Shown piece by piece: positions 19,901 through 29,500 of a stretch of DNA of 64,000 nucleotides. The DNA comes from Pedobacter sp. BAL39 (GTDB lineage Bacteria > Bacteroidota > Bacteroidia > Sphingobacteriales > Sphingobacteriaceae), in the NCBI RefSeq assembly GCF_000170795.1, contig NZ_ABCM01000016.1, positions 62,001 through 126,000 of the forward strand, in the 5' to 3' direction. The number at the start of each line of letters is the position of its first letter. Positions within the stretch are counted from its first letter, which is position 1. A model generated the notes under the pieces. It was not told the origin of the DNA, made no database searches, and saw only the letters and a program-made list of their open reading frames with translations. The position numbers were made by a program, and so were the translations under genes.

Positions 19901-20233
19901 GCCAAGCGCAAAGTTCAGCTGTAATGCTGCTCCTAAACGAATGGTGATCCCCTCCCGTCTCCCGGTCTTCATGCTCATCATCATGGCTTCGACAGCATAG
20001 GGGCCGCCAATGCGTAAGTTAGGCAGGTAATAATGTCCGTTTTTGTCTGTCGCCGTAGCGTATTTGGTGCCCGAAGGCTGGTGAATGGCTACAACCGACA
20101 CTCCCGGCAAGGCCAGCCCTGCAGCGTCCAGCACTTTCCCATTAAGGGTTCCGCTGGTCTCCTGAGCGATCCCGGCAAAGGGCAACAACATCAGGAGTAA
20201 GCATATTTTATAAATTGTATTTTTTAATGTCAT
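16991..20233 (-). CDS. Oar-like TonB-dependent outer-membrane receptor with regulatory beta-sandwich
   Basis: 1080 residues. Signal peptide 1-23, then a CarboxypepD_reg domain (about 25-110), a plug (about 115-240, with NISGEQVRNMATVSRSITDV and NNVTIDGAINNDAIGFSPSL) and a large barrel ending in QLQFGARYTF. This plug type is found in Oar-like proteins, which in other bacteria are linked to protein or peptide transport at the surface and not to glycan import. There is no TonB box as clear as in SusC. It follows the first fasciclin lipoprotein by 13 bp. Confidence 0.93.
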   Translation of the reverse strand: MTLKNTIYKICLLLMLLPFAGIAQETSGTLNGKVLDAAGLALPGVSVVAIHQPSGTKYATATDKNGHYYLPNLRIGGPYAVEAMMMSMKTGRREGITIRLGAALQLNFALGDETQQLAEVAIRATKRGAQASTYGSGKNISGEQVRNMATVSRSITDVTRLVPQSSKDNSFGGTNFRYNNVTIDGAINNDAIGFSPSLGGQSGTSGMAGSSTRTNPISIDAIEDMQVYLAPYDVKIGNFTGGSVNAVTRSGTNAVEGSVYGFGRNASLTGKDRVGTLGKMNSDFYDYQSGFRVGFPLIKDKLFFFSNEEITRRQDPTQLMAGRAETSHIFSQQDAEDITASNFFNAGTADVFNTYAKSLKFFNRLDWNISDKHQLAVRNNTIISEATHMDRDQQDFRFSSMAFLQKNNQSSTVAELKSRFSNRLTGNLLAGYTVVNDSRDPMGDPSLPQVQIAGRTPGTTIYLGTDREASIFDMKQRTLELTGNLNWNLGKHTFTLGTHNEFYNITYGFVNAWNGRVDYLSIEDYLSNNPYRVRGAYNYTDNSRSYILDNPAAKFNMNMYSLYFQDEIRISEKLKVIPGLRADMAYLGDRPELSDKMSNILADPYFGRTYTYTPLNRITNSYLNKVQLSPRVGFRYDWNGDQQLILRGGAGLFTGRIPMAWLAYAFYNNGDSYGGFDQKADQKPFATGSNPLQGGADGIAGFIQQNGAVTNNPNSGKTQIDLIDNGFVMPQVMRSSLGLDYATDDQWKLGVEAIYTKNIKDVLFQQLNVQDNPTYYGYDTHHQQPVYSGTVDQRFSNIYLLSNTSKGYRYSLTGTISKNITDKFQASVSYTYGQSKDLSNGVRNSMESNWQLNQSLVPNNPVLANSNFDIRNRIVSTFSYNKVWDKAGKTNVSLFFSAQSGSPFTYGIVNNSMQGLPQQVSLAFIPQREDAIRYFQDNAVTGTAAQQADAFNAVIDGDHYLSSRRGNYTERNKARTPWNVQADLHVSHDVFMTATKKQFITLTADIMNLTNLISKSWGIQYFSPNTFNSTASVGLTPELFPPAQNPGMYPRYQFTTPGKPYSIDYYGSRTQLQFGARYTF

Positions 20234-20246
20234 CTCTAAATTCTTA

Positions 20247-21266
20247 TTACTGTGTAATTTTCAATAGGCTGCTGATGGTGTGTACCACGCCATTGCCGGT
20301 CAATAAATCCTGCTTCACGACAGTTACAGGCGAGGTATTTCCTGTACCCATCAGTTGTATGCCGGTATAAGCACCACTCACCTGCGGATTAGGTATCAAC
20401 CTGATTTGAACGGAATTGCCATCGATCATGGCCTGCTCACTGCGATTAGAGGTCCCCGTGCTCAGTATGTAGTCATAGACAAACCTCCTGTCGGCGATGA
20501 TGTGGTAACGCATCAGACGCTGTAACACTGCGGGCTCTGTCTCATTAATGGCCTTCAGCGAGCTCAGCCCAAAAGCCGTCATTGCAGCATTGTTGGGCGC
20601 AAAGATGGTGTAAGGCCCATTTCCATGGAGTAACTCCAGCAATCCCGCGCGCTGAAGCGCCTGGTAGAAGAGGCTCAGCTGACGGTCGGCAGCAATGGCG
20701 TTCACCACAAGATCCTGAGTATATGGCTCGAGTACACGGTCCACCACCTGGATCAGGCCATTGGACGCAGCCACATTTTTAGAAAGGACTTTTGCCCCGT
20801 TGATCGTGAGGACGGTATCCGCACCTTTGACCCAGTGGGTGACAAAAAGCTTCCCGCCATTCGAAGAACGTACTTCCTGGTTGAAAAGAAAGGGCATTTT
20901 GTTCAGGTCATACCTTCCATTAAGGATATGGTAATTCATGATTGACGATACCCTTGAAGGATCAGCCGATAAGATGGCCGTCGTATTCGTAAAACCTGCC
21001 AGGCCAAATGCGGCATCTGATGGAGCTATCGATGTGAAGGGTCCTGTCTCCATCATCTGGTTCGCCAGGCCGGAACGGATCAGCGCTGTATTGTAAATGG
21101 AAAGGTTAAAGTTATCCGCTATAATGGAAGTGATGGTATTGAAATCCTTTTTAGTGGCGTCGGTATCATCTTTCTTGCACCCGATGAACATCAGGCTACA
21201 GCCAACAATGGCCAGCCACATATAAAGTGATATTGTAGATATTCTTGTTAAGTGATTCATTTTCAT
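20247..21266 (-). CDS. Fasciclin (FAS1) domain lipoprotein, two FAS1 repeats
   Basis: 339 residues with lipobox FIGC followed by KKDD. Two FAS1 domains are visible. The first has GLANQMMETGPFTSIAPSDAAF (about 65-90) and the second has GLLELLHGNGPYTIFAPNNA (about 205-230). Each is followed by a conserved 'YHIL/YHII' and a closing 'V-T-V-...-G-VH-I' motif. FAS1 domains mediate adhesion or protein binding outside the cell. It is one of three fasciclin proteins encoded consecutively, presumably all displayed at the outer membrane. Confidence 0.93.
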   Translation of the reverse strand: MKMNHLTRISTISLYMWLAIVGCSLMFIGCKKDDTDATKKDFNTITSIIADNFNLSIYNTALIRSGLANQMMETGPFTSIAPSDAAFGLAGFTNTTAILSADPSRVSSIMNYHILNGRYDLNKMPFLFNQEVRSSNGGKLFVTHWVKGADTVLTINGAKVLSKNVAASNGLIQVVDRVLEPYTQDLVVNAIAADRQLSLFYQALQRAGLLELLHGNGPYTIFAPNNAAMTAFGLSSLKAINETEPAVLQRLMRYHIIADRRFVYDYILSTGTSNRSEQAMIDGNSVQIRLIPNPQVSGAYTGIQLMGTGNTSPVTVVKQDLLTGNGVVHTISSLLKITQ

Positions 21267-21292
21267 TAATCTGTATAATCTAAAAAAACCGA

Positions 21293-22543
21293 TCAGTATT
21301 TAAATTCTTTGGGCGGCATGAGGCGGTTTACCACATGAATGGGCCCCATCAGGGTATTGATGTCCCCCTCTATAACCGTCGCTGCTGGAGCAGCTGAACC
21401 TTTCACTTTCATCGTCACTTTTCCTTCTGCATTTTTGCTGAAGTCAAACTGCGCATATACAATTGGAAGTGATCCCGTATACCCTTTGGTCGTCAGCGGG
21501 TAATCTGTCAGTAAAGTATTATTCAGATCATTGGAATAGAAGATGTCCGGAGTCTCCGTTCCATATCCCCATCCGTCGGCCTGTTTAAAGAGTTTCCCCC
21601 ATCGGTGCATGGTGAGCAAGGTATCTGTCACATATCCTGTACCGACCATTTCGAAGGTCTCTTCGTTCAGATACGGTAAAGGCACGCGGTTGTTGAGCGC
21701 CATCAGGTCGTCCACGGAATGAAATCCAGCTTCATGGAAAGCTTCGTCCGTAGGTGCAAAGATAGAACGGAAGATGATATTAGGGCCCCAGCCAATCGGG
21801 TCAACGATCAATCCTGGTTTAAACGGCGAGCTGCGTGGATAAAAATCATAAGAGGCGTCAGTCCACAACTGGTCAGTCAGGGTCATGATCCCTACATACA
21901 TGGAGAAACGACCATCTTCTTCCAGCACCTGCATCATCGTCTTTGTCGGTTTTTTCAGCAGATGCCCTATCGGCCATATGGTCCCGTTTTTAGTAACTGT
22001 TGGCGTCTGTGCATCGGCTTTCTTGCCGTTGATCAGCAAGTCGTTCCCAGACATCCCCAGATAGTGCCTGTACAGATAAGGGTCTGTCTGATATTGGTTT
22101 TCAAATCCTGGCAACCTCAGATAGGTATTTTCCAACATGGTAATGCCGACCAGGTTTTCCGTCCTCTGGCTCAGGGCCCTGGGTTCAATGTCCTGACTGA
22201 TCACATGGTACAGCAGGAGGCTGTCCAGTAAATCCGGGCTGGTGGTATTGATGACATCCAGCGTGAGCCCATCAGCGAGAAAAGCAGCATCTGTTGGAAT
22301 TAACAACGTTAAGGGTGCCTGCACTCCTCTTTTTTCGATGATGCTGTTCATGTCGCTACGTTTCCATGCGGCCTTAAAAAGCGTGTATGGTGAGGCTTCC
22401 AGGGCCTCAGACCAGGTAGTGGTTAAATCCTCATGAGGAATCTGGATGCCTTCTACTTCAGGCTGGAATTCTTCTTTACGGCACGCTGCCAGCGAGAGCA
22501 AAGCCAGACAAATGACGAATAATCTTATATTGAACTTTTTCAT
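21293..22543 (-). CDS. Fasciclin-like lipoprotein
   Basis: 416 residues with lipobox LAACRKEEF. The first FAS1-like domain (about 45-175) carries KRGVQAPLTLLIPTDAAFLA and the LLLYHVIS strand. A second, more divergent FAS1-like region (about 195-370) includes SIFAPTDEAFHEAGF. The C-terminus ends with GPIHVVNRLMPP, matching the FAS1 closing strand. It is cotranscribed with the flanking fasciclin genes (26 and 10 bp spacings). Ligand unknown. Confidence 0.88.
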   Translation of the reverse strand: MKKFNIRLFVICLALLSLAACRKEEFQPEVEGIQIPHEDLTTTWSEALEASPYTLFKAAWKRSDMNSIIEKRGVQAPLTLLIPTDAAFLADGLTLDVINTTSPDLLDSLLLYHVISQDIEPRALSQRTENLVGITMLENTYLRLPGFENQYQTDPYLYRHYLGMSGNDLLINGKKADAQTPTVTKNGTIWPIGHLLKKPTKTMMQVLEEDGRFSMYVGIMTLTDQLWTDASYDFYPRSSPFKPGLIVDPIGWGPNIIFRSIFAPTDEAFHEAGFHSVDDLMALNNRVPLPYLNEETFEMVGTGYVTDTLLTMHRWGKLFKQADGWGYGTETPDIFYSNDLNNTLLTDYPLTTKGYTGSLPIVYAQFDFSKNAEGKVTMKVKGSAAPAATVIEGDINTLMGPIHVVNRLMPPKEFKY

Positions 22544-22553
22544 GTCTCTTGTT

Positions 22554-23621
22554 TTAATTGGTTTTCATGGCCTGCTCAGGAAGGATGATGACGTTGTCAA
22601 GATCCTGTACCAGACCGTTATCCAGCAGGTTATCAAAAGCTTTTTGATTCCGTCCACTGGCATTCGAGATGATTTCATATAAACCGAACCGGCTGGTCCT
22701 GGTCTCAATGTGATAAGTCAGGTTGCCATTAAATCCGCCAACAGTAAAGACCATGATATAGGTATCACCGGCAATCGGATGGTAATAAAAGGCATCACCA
22801 TTGATGCTGCCAAGTACGTCGAAATCTGAAATAAAGAAATGTTTGTCCTTCAGCACATAACAACCAAACAACCTCGAACCGATATAACGGTCAGTGTTCA
22901 TTGCCGCTACTACTTCAGCAGTCATACCCGCTGCTTCGAACACACTGTTCTTCGGCGCCACAACAGTATTGGACCCATCCTTAGCGAGCTGCTCCCAAAG
23001 GCCGAACTTTTTTAACCCGCTCACCAGGATGCTATAGTCCGGCCTCTTGTCCAACCATTCCTGAACAGTGACCTTCGGCTCATATTTAATGACCCTGTTT
23101 AATACATTCAGGTTACCATTGGCAAGGGTCACATCAAAGCGGCTGACAAAAGCACCGCTGAAAAACAGTAAATTATCGGTGCTGCTCCTATCCGATACGG
23201 AAGCATACACTTCGTTGCCTGCAAGTGTCCTGTAACGTACATCGATCCCGTTAAAGGGAATATCACGGCGCAGCAGACGCTCGTTCAGGATATGGCTTTG
23301 TACCATATATTTAAGGCTGTCCGGGTTCATCTTATCAAAATCCGAAGGACGGTTGATGCCGATCATATTGAACGCATTGTTATCGGGCGCCAAAATGGTA
23401 AAAGGACCTGCACCATTCAATTGTTCGTTCATGCCTGCCTTTTCTACTGCTGCCGCAAAAAGGCTGAGGTCATAATTGTTCTTTATAAAGTCAGCAGCAG
23501 GTCTGAAGTTCTCATTTGCTTTATCAATTTCAAGGTTGTCGTGCTTGCAGGAGCTGAGGCCCGCCAGAAGCAGCAATAACCAGAGATAATGAAATCTATT
23601 CCAGGATTTGCTTAGTTTCAT
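22554..23621 (-). CDS. Fasciclin (FAS1) lipoprotein
   Basis: 355 residues from the ATG at 23621, giving MKLSKSWNRFHYLW and lipobox LSSC followed by KHDN. An in-frame upstream start at 23666 would overlap the preceding gene by 20 bp and spoil the signal peptide. The first FAS1 domain has GMNEQLNGAGPFTILAPDNN. The second is divergent (LAKDGSNTVVAPKNSVFEAA). It completes the group of three FAS1 lipoproteins. The C-terminal part lacks the usual closing motif, so the second domain may be partly degenerate. Confidence 0.87.
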   Translation of the reverse strand: MKLSKSWNRFHYLWLLLLLAGLSSCKHDNLEIDKANENFRPAADFIKNNYDLSLFAAAVEKAGMNEQLNGAGPFTILAPDNNAFNMIGINRPSDFDKMNPDSLKYMVQSHILNERLLRRDIPFNGIDVRYRTLAGNEVYASVSDRSSTDNLLFFSGAFVSRFDVTLANGNLNVLNRVIKYEPKVTVQEWLDKRPDYSILVSGLKKFGLWEQLAKDGSNTVVAPKNSVFEAAGMTAEVVAAMNTDRYIGSRLFGCYVLKDKHFFISDFDVLGSINGDAFYYHPIAGDTYIMVFTVGGFNGNLTYHIETRTSRFGLYEIISNASGRNQKAFDNLLDNGLVQDLDNVIILPEQAMKTN

Positions 23622-23646
23622 CTGTAGTATCTTTTGATTAAAATCA

Positions 23647-24855
23647 TTAATAGATTGGAGGTGCATATTTTCTTTGGATGGTCGTCAGGTATACATTTCC
23701 ATTGACCACTTCAATGGTATTTACCGTTGCGAAGGAACGGGGGTTGTAAGTACCTGAATGAATGTTGACAATGGTATTTGGCAGGCTCACCGCATTCTGT
23801 TGCTCAGGTCTGGAAGTCTTTCCGGCCATGTAGCAATGTAAGGGCGCCCAGTTGCCTTCGGTCCTCATATCGGTACCGTTATAAGGAAGATTCGTAAGAT
23901 CCATACCGGGAGCAAGGAAATCAAAACGCTGCCAGATGTCTGTATGTATGCCCCCCGCAGAACGGTCGGCGAACAAAGGAAAGCTGTAATAAGGGCTCAC
24001 ATTGATCACGTCTGTGTTCCTGGTTACGGTTCCAAGGAACTTCCCGCTATACCCTGGGAGCTTCTGCGGCAACACATTTGCCGGTGCGTCCCTGAAAAGT
24101 GTCAGCAGGACATTCATCTGGTCTTTAATGCCGTTACCCATAGCTCCTTTGCCATAGATGGTGCCCCCTTTCTCATCATTGTCAGCTTCCCAGTACCCCT
24201 TGGCACTCATGTTGTAAAAGTTGACGTAAACCAATGAATCTGATAGTGGAAGCTGATGAAAATTCTCCTTCCTTAGATAAATCCCATTTTTCCTGGTCTT
24301 ATAATCCTTCTGCAAAACATGCAGCGTGTAGATTTCTTTGATATCCAGCACAAGGGTCGTGTCAATCAATACGTTCTTTTTAAGTTTCTCATCCAGGTCA
24401 AAGAAAGGGATGCTGTTCTTCGGACGGAACATGAACACGACACGGTGCTCACCCGAGGGGATCTGCGCCCAGCTGCTGAGGTCAAATCCGTTTACCACCG
24501 GACCGACAAGCACATTCTCCCTGCCAGGATATTCGGGATTGTTGACCGTAGTACCACTACCAATATGGGAAGGGTATGGTGGCGCATAGGGATCACGCTG
24601 ATCCAGAAAATCGCCTTTTATCGCTGCCGAAACAGGTGTACCATTGGCATCCATTACGGGATCGATCAGCATCGTCAGGAAAGGAAGCATTTCATCCTTA
24701 TTCTCTATACCGATTTTATAGTTTAAATTATTGAATACCCTTAAATAGGCGGGATCCGCAATGGTCACGTACTCTACCTTCGCACATCCCGAGGCCATAA
24801 ACAACAGGGCAATGAAAAGAGAGGAGATGGTGTTTTTAGTTTTTAATCTTAACAT
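23647..24855 (-). CDS. Lipoprotein of unknown function (DUF4397-like beta-rich)
   Basis: 402 residues with lipobox ASGCAK. The mature region is beta-rich, starts with YLRVFNNLNYKIGIENKDE and includes LHVLQKDYKTRKNGIYL and SDSLVYVNFYNMS. 'Y-R-V-F-N' and 'V-N-F-Y-N' strands of this kind recur in DUF4397 and related Bacteroidota lipoproteins. I do not recognise a specific function. It lies 7 bp after the next lipoprotein gene and is part of the same transcription unit. Confidence 0.75.
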   Translation of the reverse strand: MLRLKTKNTISSLFIALLFMASGCAKVEYVTIADPAYLRVFNNLNYKIGIENKDEMLPFLTMLIDPVMDANGTPVSAAIKGDFLDQRDPYAPPYPSHIGSGTTVNNPEYPGRENVLVGPVVNGFDLSSWAQIPSGEHRVVFMFRPKNSIPFFDLDEKLKKNVLIDTTLVLDIKEIYTLHVLQKDYKTRKNGIYLRKENFHQLPLSDSLVYVNFYNMSAKGYWEADNDEKGGTIYGKGAMGNGIKDQMNVLLTLFRDAPANVLPQKLPGYSGKFLGTVTRNTDVINVSPYYSFPLFADRSAGGIHTDIWQRFDFLAPGMDLTNLPYNGTDMRTEGNWAPLHCYMAGKTSRPEQQNAVSLPNTIVNIHSGTYNPRSFATVNTIEVVNGNVYLTTIQRKYAPPIY

Positions 24856-24862
24856 GATGTTG

Positions 24863-26584
24863 TTATTTGGTATGTTTCAGGATGATCATTTTAGCCTTTT
24901 GGCCTGCAGGTGCCGATGATTTTGTACTGCCAACCAGGGCAATGGTGTAAATGCCCGGCTCATGATTCGGCAATCCATTACGCACATACAATTCTGGCCT
25001 GGCAATCAGCTCTTTTCCAGTCAGCACGGTAATGTCGCTGGCCCAGGCACCCGGAACTACGCCAGGTGAAGACCGGAAAGCCATGACTTCATACGCCGGC
25101 TGTTGGTACCTGAGCTGTACATAGGGCGCCACAAACGGCACAACACCGGGCCTGAGGTTATTGACGGCCGTAGCGTCATAACTGAATACTGAAGGAAATG
25201 CCTGGCCATTATTTGTGCTGAAAGTCAGGTAAGGTAAATCCGGACAAAGGTTCAGGAAGCGAATGCTGAAAGGCAGCTCCAGCTTATTGCGCAGGTAAGT
25301 ACCGTCATCTGTAGCATCGGTGCCCGGAACAATACTGCTCAGGTTATTCGCAACGGCAGTGATGGTATTTTTTCCTTCCGCATTGGGGTGCAGCCATAAT
25401 GTAAAGTTAGTGTTGGGGTCCAGCTGAAATTCTGTCCTGGCCAGCACCTGGCCGTTCGCATCTTTCGCTTCGGCCTGATAATGGCCAACGATGTATTCCT
25501 GGTATTCGGTATTTGCCGTGTAGCCTATCTTTCCGCCCATGACCTGCCCATTCATGGTAACACTCACTTCATTTACGCCCGGCAGGGCATTTACAGCCTG
25601 TACCCTTCCATAGGTTGTATTCAGGGGCTCACTGATGTCATTGATGATCCTTACAGCGTCCTGGTAGCTATCTACGGTCTCACCCGGATTTCCATTGAGG
25701 TAAGGAACTTTGAAACTGTAGGGGGAAACAACAATGGTGTACACCCCACCTGGAGCGTAATTCCGGAACGCGGCGAAAGTCAGGTTGCTGTCTTCAGGAG
25801 GCCATCCTACAGGCATGGTCAACGTTGACGTTTCGGGGAAGATCAGCTCATTGGTGGTTCCCGGAACCTGGATTCCTGAACTGGTCAGCACCTTCAGCTG
25901 CGCGGTAGTATAGGGAAGTTCAATATACGCTGAATAATGTCCTTCAGGGATGTTGCTTGTCCTGGGATCGATCGGGGTACCGTCTGCCCATGTGAGTGTC
26001 ATCGGCCCCGTCAGGTTTTCCATGTTGCTATTTTCCACGCGCTGCGATAGGTTCAGGATCCGCACTTTAAACTTGCGGGGATCTGAAGGAGCGGTCACAT
26101 CCCGCGGTATCCTGATGTATTCGGGAGCCTTACCGCCAAAACGCTGGATGGGCCTCAGGTAATAGTCCATAGGCTGGCTTGCATCTTCTTCCAACTGGAG
26201 ACTTAGCTTGTCATTTGGCTTATTGTAGGCCCGGGTCTCCACCTGTATGGTTGCTTTTCCATTTTTCAGTAAGGACTGTGGAACACTCCATGTTGAACTT
26301 AAGGTACCACCCTCCGGGAAGTAGAGCGTTGCCCGGGGAACGTTGGTTACTGGATCGGTAGGCAGGATGATCTGGTAATTGGTCAGCGTATCGCCCTCGA
26401 GCAATACCTGATTGAAACCGGCAAGGTTCATCACCCTCACCGATGAGCTTTTACGTACATCGGTGACCGGCCTGTTGTCGTAAGCAAAATCCACCTTCTC
26501 TTTTTTACAGGCGGACAGCGTCATGACGATACACATCCCCAGAAATACGGAAAGCTGCTGTATATTTTTTTTAGATATCTTCAT
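24863..26584 (-). CDS. DUF4397-domain surface lipoprotein
   Basis: 573 residues with lipobox LSACKKEK at about residue 26. Repeated immunoglobulin-like segments are visible: SSSVRVMNLAGFNQVLLEGD, RKFKVRILNLSQRVENSN, YGRVQAVNALPGVNEVSVTM, PFSIRFLNLCPDLPYL. Each has the 'V-R-V/F-L-N' start that marks DUF4397-type domains. It is probably an elongated surface protein partnered with the STN-type TonB receptor encoded 2 bp upstream of its start. The position after the receptor is where SusD would lie in a SusCD locus, so it may be a functional substitute; that is inference. Confidence 0.82.
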   Translation of the reverse strand: MKISKKNIQQLSVFLGMCIVMTLSACKKEKVDFAYDNRPVTDVRKSSSVRVMNLAGFNQVLLEGDTLTNYQIILPTDPVTNVPRATLYFPEGGTLSSTWSVPQSLLKNGKATIQVETRAYNKPNDKLSLQLEEDASQPMDYYLRPIQRFGGKAPEYIRIPRDVTAPSDPRKFKVRILNLSQRVENSNMENLTGPMTLTWADGTPIDPRTSNIPEGHYSAYIELPYTTAQLKVLTSSGIQVPGTTNELIFPETSTLTMPVGWPPEDSNLTFAAFRNYAPGGVYTIVVSPYSFKVPYLNGNPGETVDSYQDAVRIINDISEPLNTTYGRVQAVNALPGVNEVSVTMNGQVMGGKIGYTANTEYQEYIVGHYQAEAKDANGQVLARTEFQLDPNTNFTLWLHPNAEGKNTITAVANNLSSIVPGTDATDDGTYLRNKLELPFSIRFLNLCPDLPYLTFSTNNGQAFPSVFSYDATAVNNLRPGVVPFVAPYVQLRYQQPAYEVMAFRSSPGVVPGAWASDITVLTGKELIARPELYVRNGLPNHEPGIYTIALVGSTKSSAPAGQKAKMIILKHTK

Positions 26585-26586
26585 GG

Positions 26587-29500
26587 TTAATACAGATTAT
26601 AAGTGAAGCCCATCATAAATTCTCCCCCCCGGTGATAACTGCGGTTCAGGTATTTATTGCCATACCATGTACCTCCCGTACCCGGATTGGCATACACAGT
26701 CTCAATGGCTGGGTTAAGGATATTTTTAGCATACCCCTTGAAGAGGACTCGCTTGGTGAGGCGCTGACTGAACACAAAGTCCAGCATCGGCACCGGGCGG
26801 GTGTACAGGTCGGGCTCTCCGGTCAGGTTGATCTGGATCAAACGCTCACCCACCATATTGAAGGTTCCGGTGAGGCTGGTCCCTATCTTTTTATTGTCGT
26901 AGTTCAGCCATCCGTTAATGGAAAATGGTGCCTGCTCAAACAGCGGACTGTTGTCCGGTGTATGCCTGTCGAGGGACCTGTTGGCCTCCAGTCTTTCCGG
27001 CGACTTCTTAATGTCACTTTGCGCGAGCAATAGGTTGGTGCCGATAAAGAAGTTGCGCATCGGGTCCCATACCCTGCCCAGATCTTTCACGAGCTCAAAC
27101 TCCACACCCCATACCTTACCGATATTCGGATCGTTCTCAAACCTGATGGTGGGGTATTCAGGATAGGTTGCAGCAAGACCACTGGTCTTTAAGCTAAACA
27201 CCTTATACAACTGGTTTTCAATACGCTTACCAAACACAGACACTGCAATTACTTCACCATTGTTCGGAAACCACTCCCACCTGAAATCCAGGTTCTGTGT
27301 ATACTGGTTCACCAGGTTGGGATTCCCCACCACAAGGCCCATCTGGAAGGCGTCAAACTCGAACACATTGGTGATCTCGCGCAACTCCGGTCTGGCTAGT
27401 GTCGTATTGAAACCAGCCCTGAAATTCATCTTGTCCTTCAGGTTGTAGGTGGCATTCAGGGAATAATAAGGTTTATAACCCGGCTTGTAGACGGAGTTTG
27501 GGCTCATCAATGTCAGGGGTATGTTCGTCCCAGGGGCGGTCAGCGCCGGATCAAGGAATACTCCGGCAGTATCTACTGCAGACTGAATATTGGTAGACTC
27601 AAAACGGAGCCCGCCGGTCAGCCTTAGGTCTTTGTTGACTTTCAGGTCCAGCATGGCATAGCCGGCCTTGGTTTCAAAGAAACCGGTATAGTTGTTCGGC
27701 GACTTCTGACTGTTGTATAAAAATCCGCCGATTGGGCTTCCCCCTTCTCCAATACCTACCGACTGCGGGCGGATGCCAATAATTTCATTGCTGACCAGTC
27801 GATCCAGGTTACCGTTAACAGTATATAAAGGCAACGATTTGTTAGAAGAGAAGTTCGACCCCGGTAAGAACAACACGTTCTCCGTAAATTCACGGTCCCT
27901 GTTCAGGTAGTTGACACCTGTTTTGAACTCCTGCATCTGGCCAAACAGCTTAAAGGGGATACTCAGGTCGGCTTTATAATTGTAATTTGTTTCGTCGAGG
28001 TTTCTGTAACGACGGCCATTGGGCTCTGCCTGTATGATGCCATAGGCACCAAAACCGTTCACATAACCTGAAGATAGTGCATACAGGTGATCTGAGTAGC
28101 CATACTGCGTTCCATTGTTTACTCCTGTTGTAGGCGTGCCAACGGCACCACCACTACGGGGCATATAGTCTGCCAGCGTTACAAAACGATAGTCAGGGTC
28201 GTTCTGACCCGCCTTTGAGCTGGATACATTGTAACTTAATTTAGGCGAATAAATCGTCGACAAAAACTTATGCTCCCCCTGCAGGTTGAAGGTATTCAGG
28301 TTACGGTAAGATTGTTTCAATGAATAAATGGTACTATTTACATCCCCCGGTAACCCCGTATATTCGTACCCACCATACATATTTGTAGCCTGAGTTTCGC
28401 CGCCCCAACTGCCCAGGTACTGCATGCTGATCTCATTCCGGGAGTCAAAACGATAGGTCAGGCCGAGCAGTGTTCCATAGTTTAATGTTTCTGTACCCGT
28501 ATTCTCCTTGTAGGTCTGGTAACGCCCCATGTACAGGTTATTGGGCGTAATGTAGTTCGGAATATTACGCGGGCTGCTCACCTGTGGATTGCCGGTGACT
28601 ACCCCCTGGTAAATACTGTATTGCTGGATGTCACCGCCAGAGATGTCGGTAGTACGGCGGTAGTAGTTACCACCGGCAACAACGCCAAGTTTATGTTTTT
28701 TGAAAACCGTATAACTATTACCAAAAGTTGCTGAATACAGCTGGTTCAACGGGCTCTGTTTGTATTTGGTAGTCAGTATGGGGTCAAATCCCTGCATGAT
28801 GTTATTGATGCGGGTCACCTCCTGCTTAACAGCCGGACTGTAACCGCTGTTGGAAATCATATTCTGGATTTCATTCAAGCCTCCTTTGTACTGTGTTCCC
28901 AGGTTCAGGAAGTCTTGCGACAGGTTTTTGTCATTGATCTTCGTACCCAGAAATCCCATATCGCTGTTGTAGAAGCTATTGTGCTGTCCCCCAATACCAA
29001 TATTGGAGTTAAATCCACTCTGCATGACCACGTTAAATACCATGCTGTCTGGAACGGACTTGGTCTTCAGCTCCACGATCCCCGCAGCGGCATCCGCAGG
29101 TTTATCAGGAGTTACGGTTTTGTAAATGGTGACGTTGTCCAGCAGTGATGCAGGTACAAGATCGAAAGGGATAGAACTCCGGTCAGGATCCGAAGAAGCC
29201 AGCCTCACTCCGTTCAGCTGCCCAACCACACTCCTGTCGCCCAACCCACGGATAGCGACATATTTATCGTCAGTGATGGTGACACCCGATACCCTTTGGA
29301 GTGCCTGGGTAGTTGTAATACTTGCAGTACGCTCAATCTGTGCTGCAGATATTGCATCCTGGACAATAGCGGATTTTTTACGCTCGTCAAGCACCGCCAC
29401 CTCTGTATTGGTTCTTCTTCTTGCCTGGACACTTACCTCACTTAGTTGGGTGGAAGAGGCTTTTAGGTGAATAGAAAGGTCTTTTGAATTTGCTGCTGTA

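Noticed and set aside
18737..19924. A 395-codon plus-strand open frame
   Set aside because: It lies antisense to the Oar-like TonB receptor, whose frame, domains and signal peptide are clear. The antisense translation is low-complexity, with no domain or signal and no promoter.
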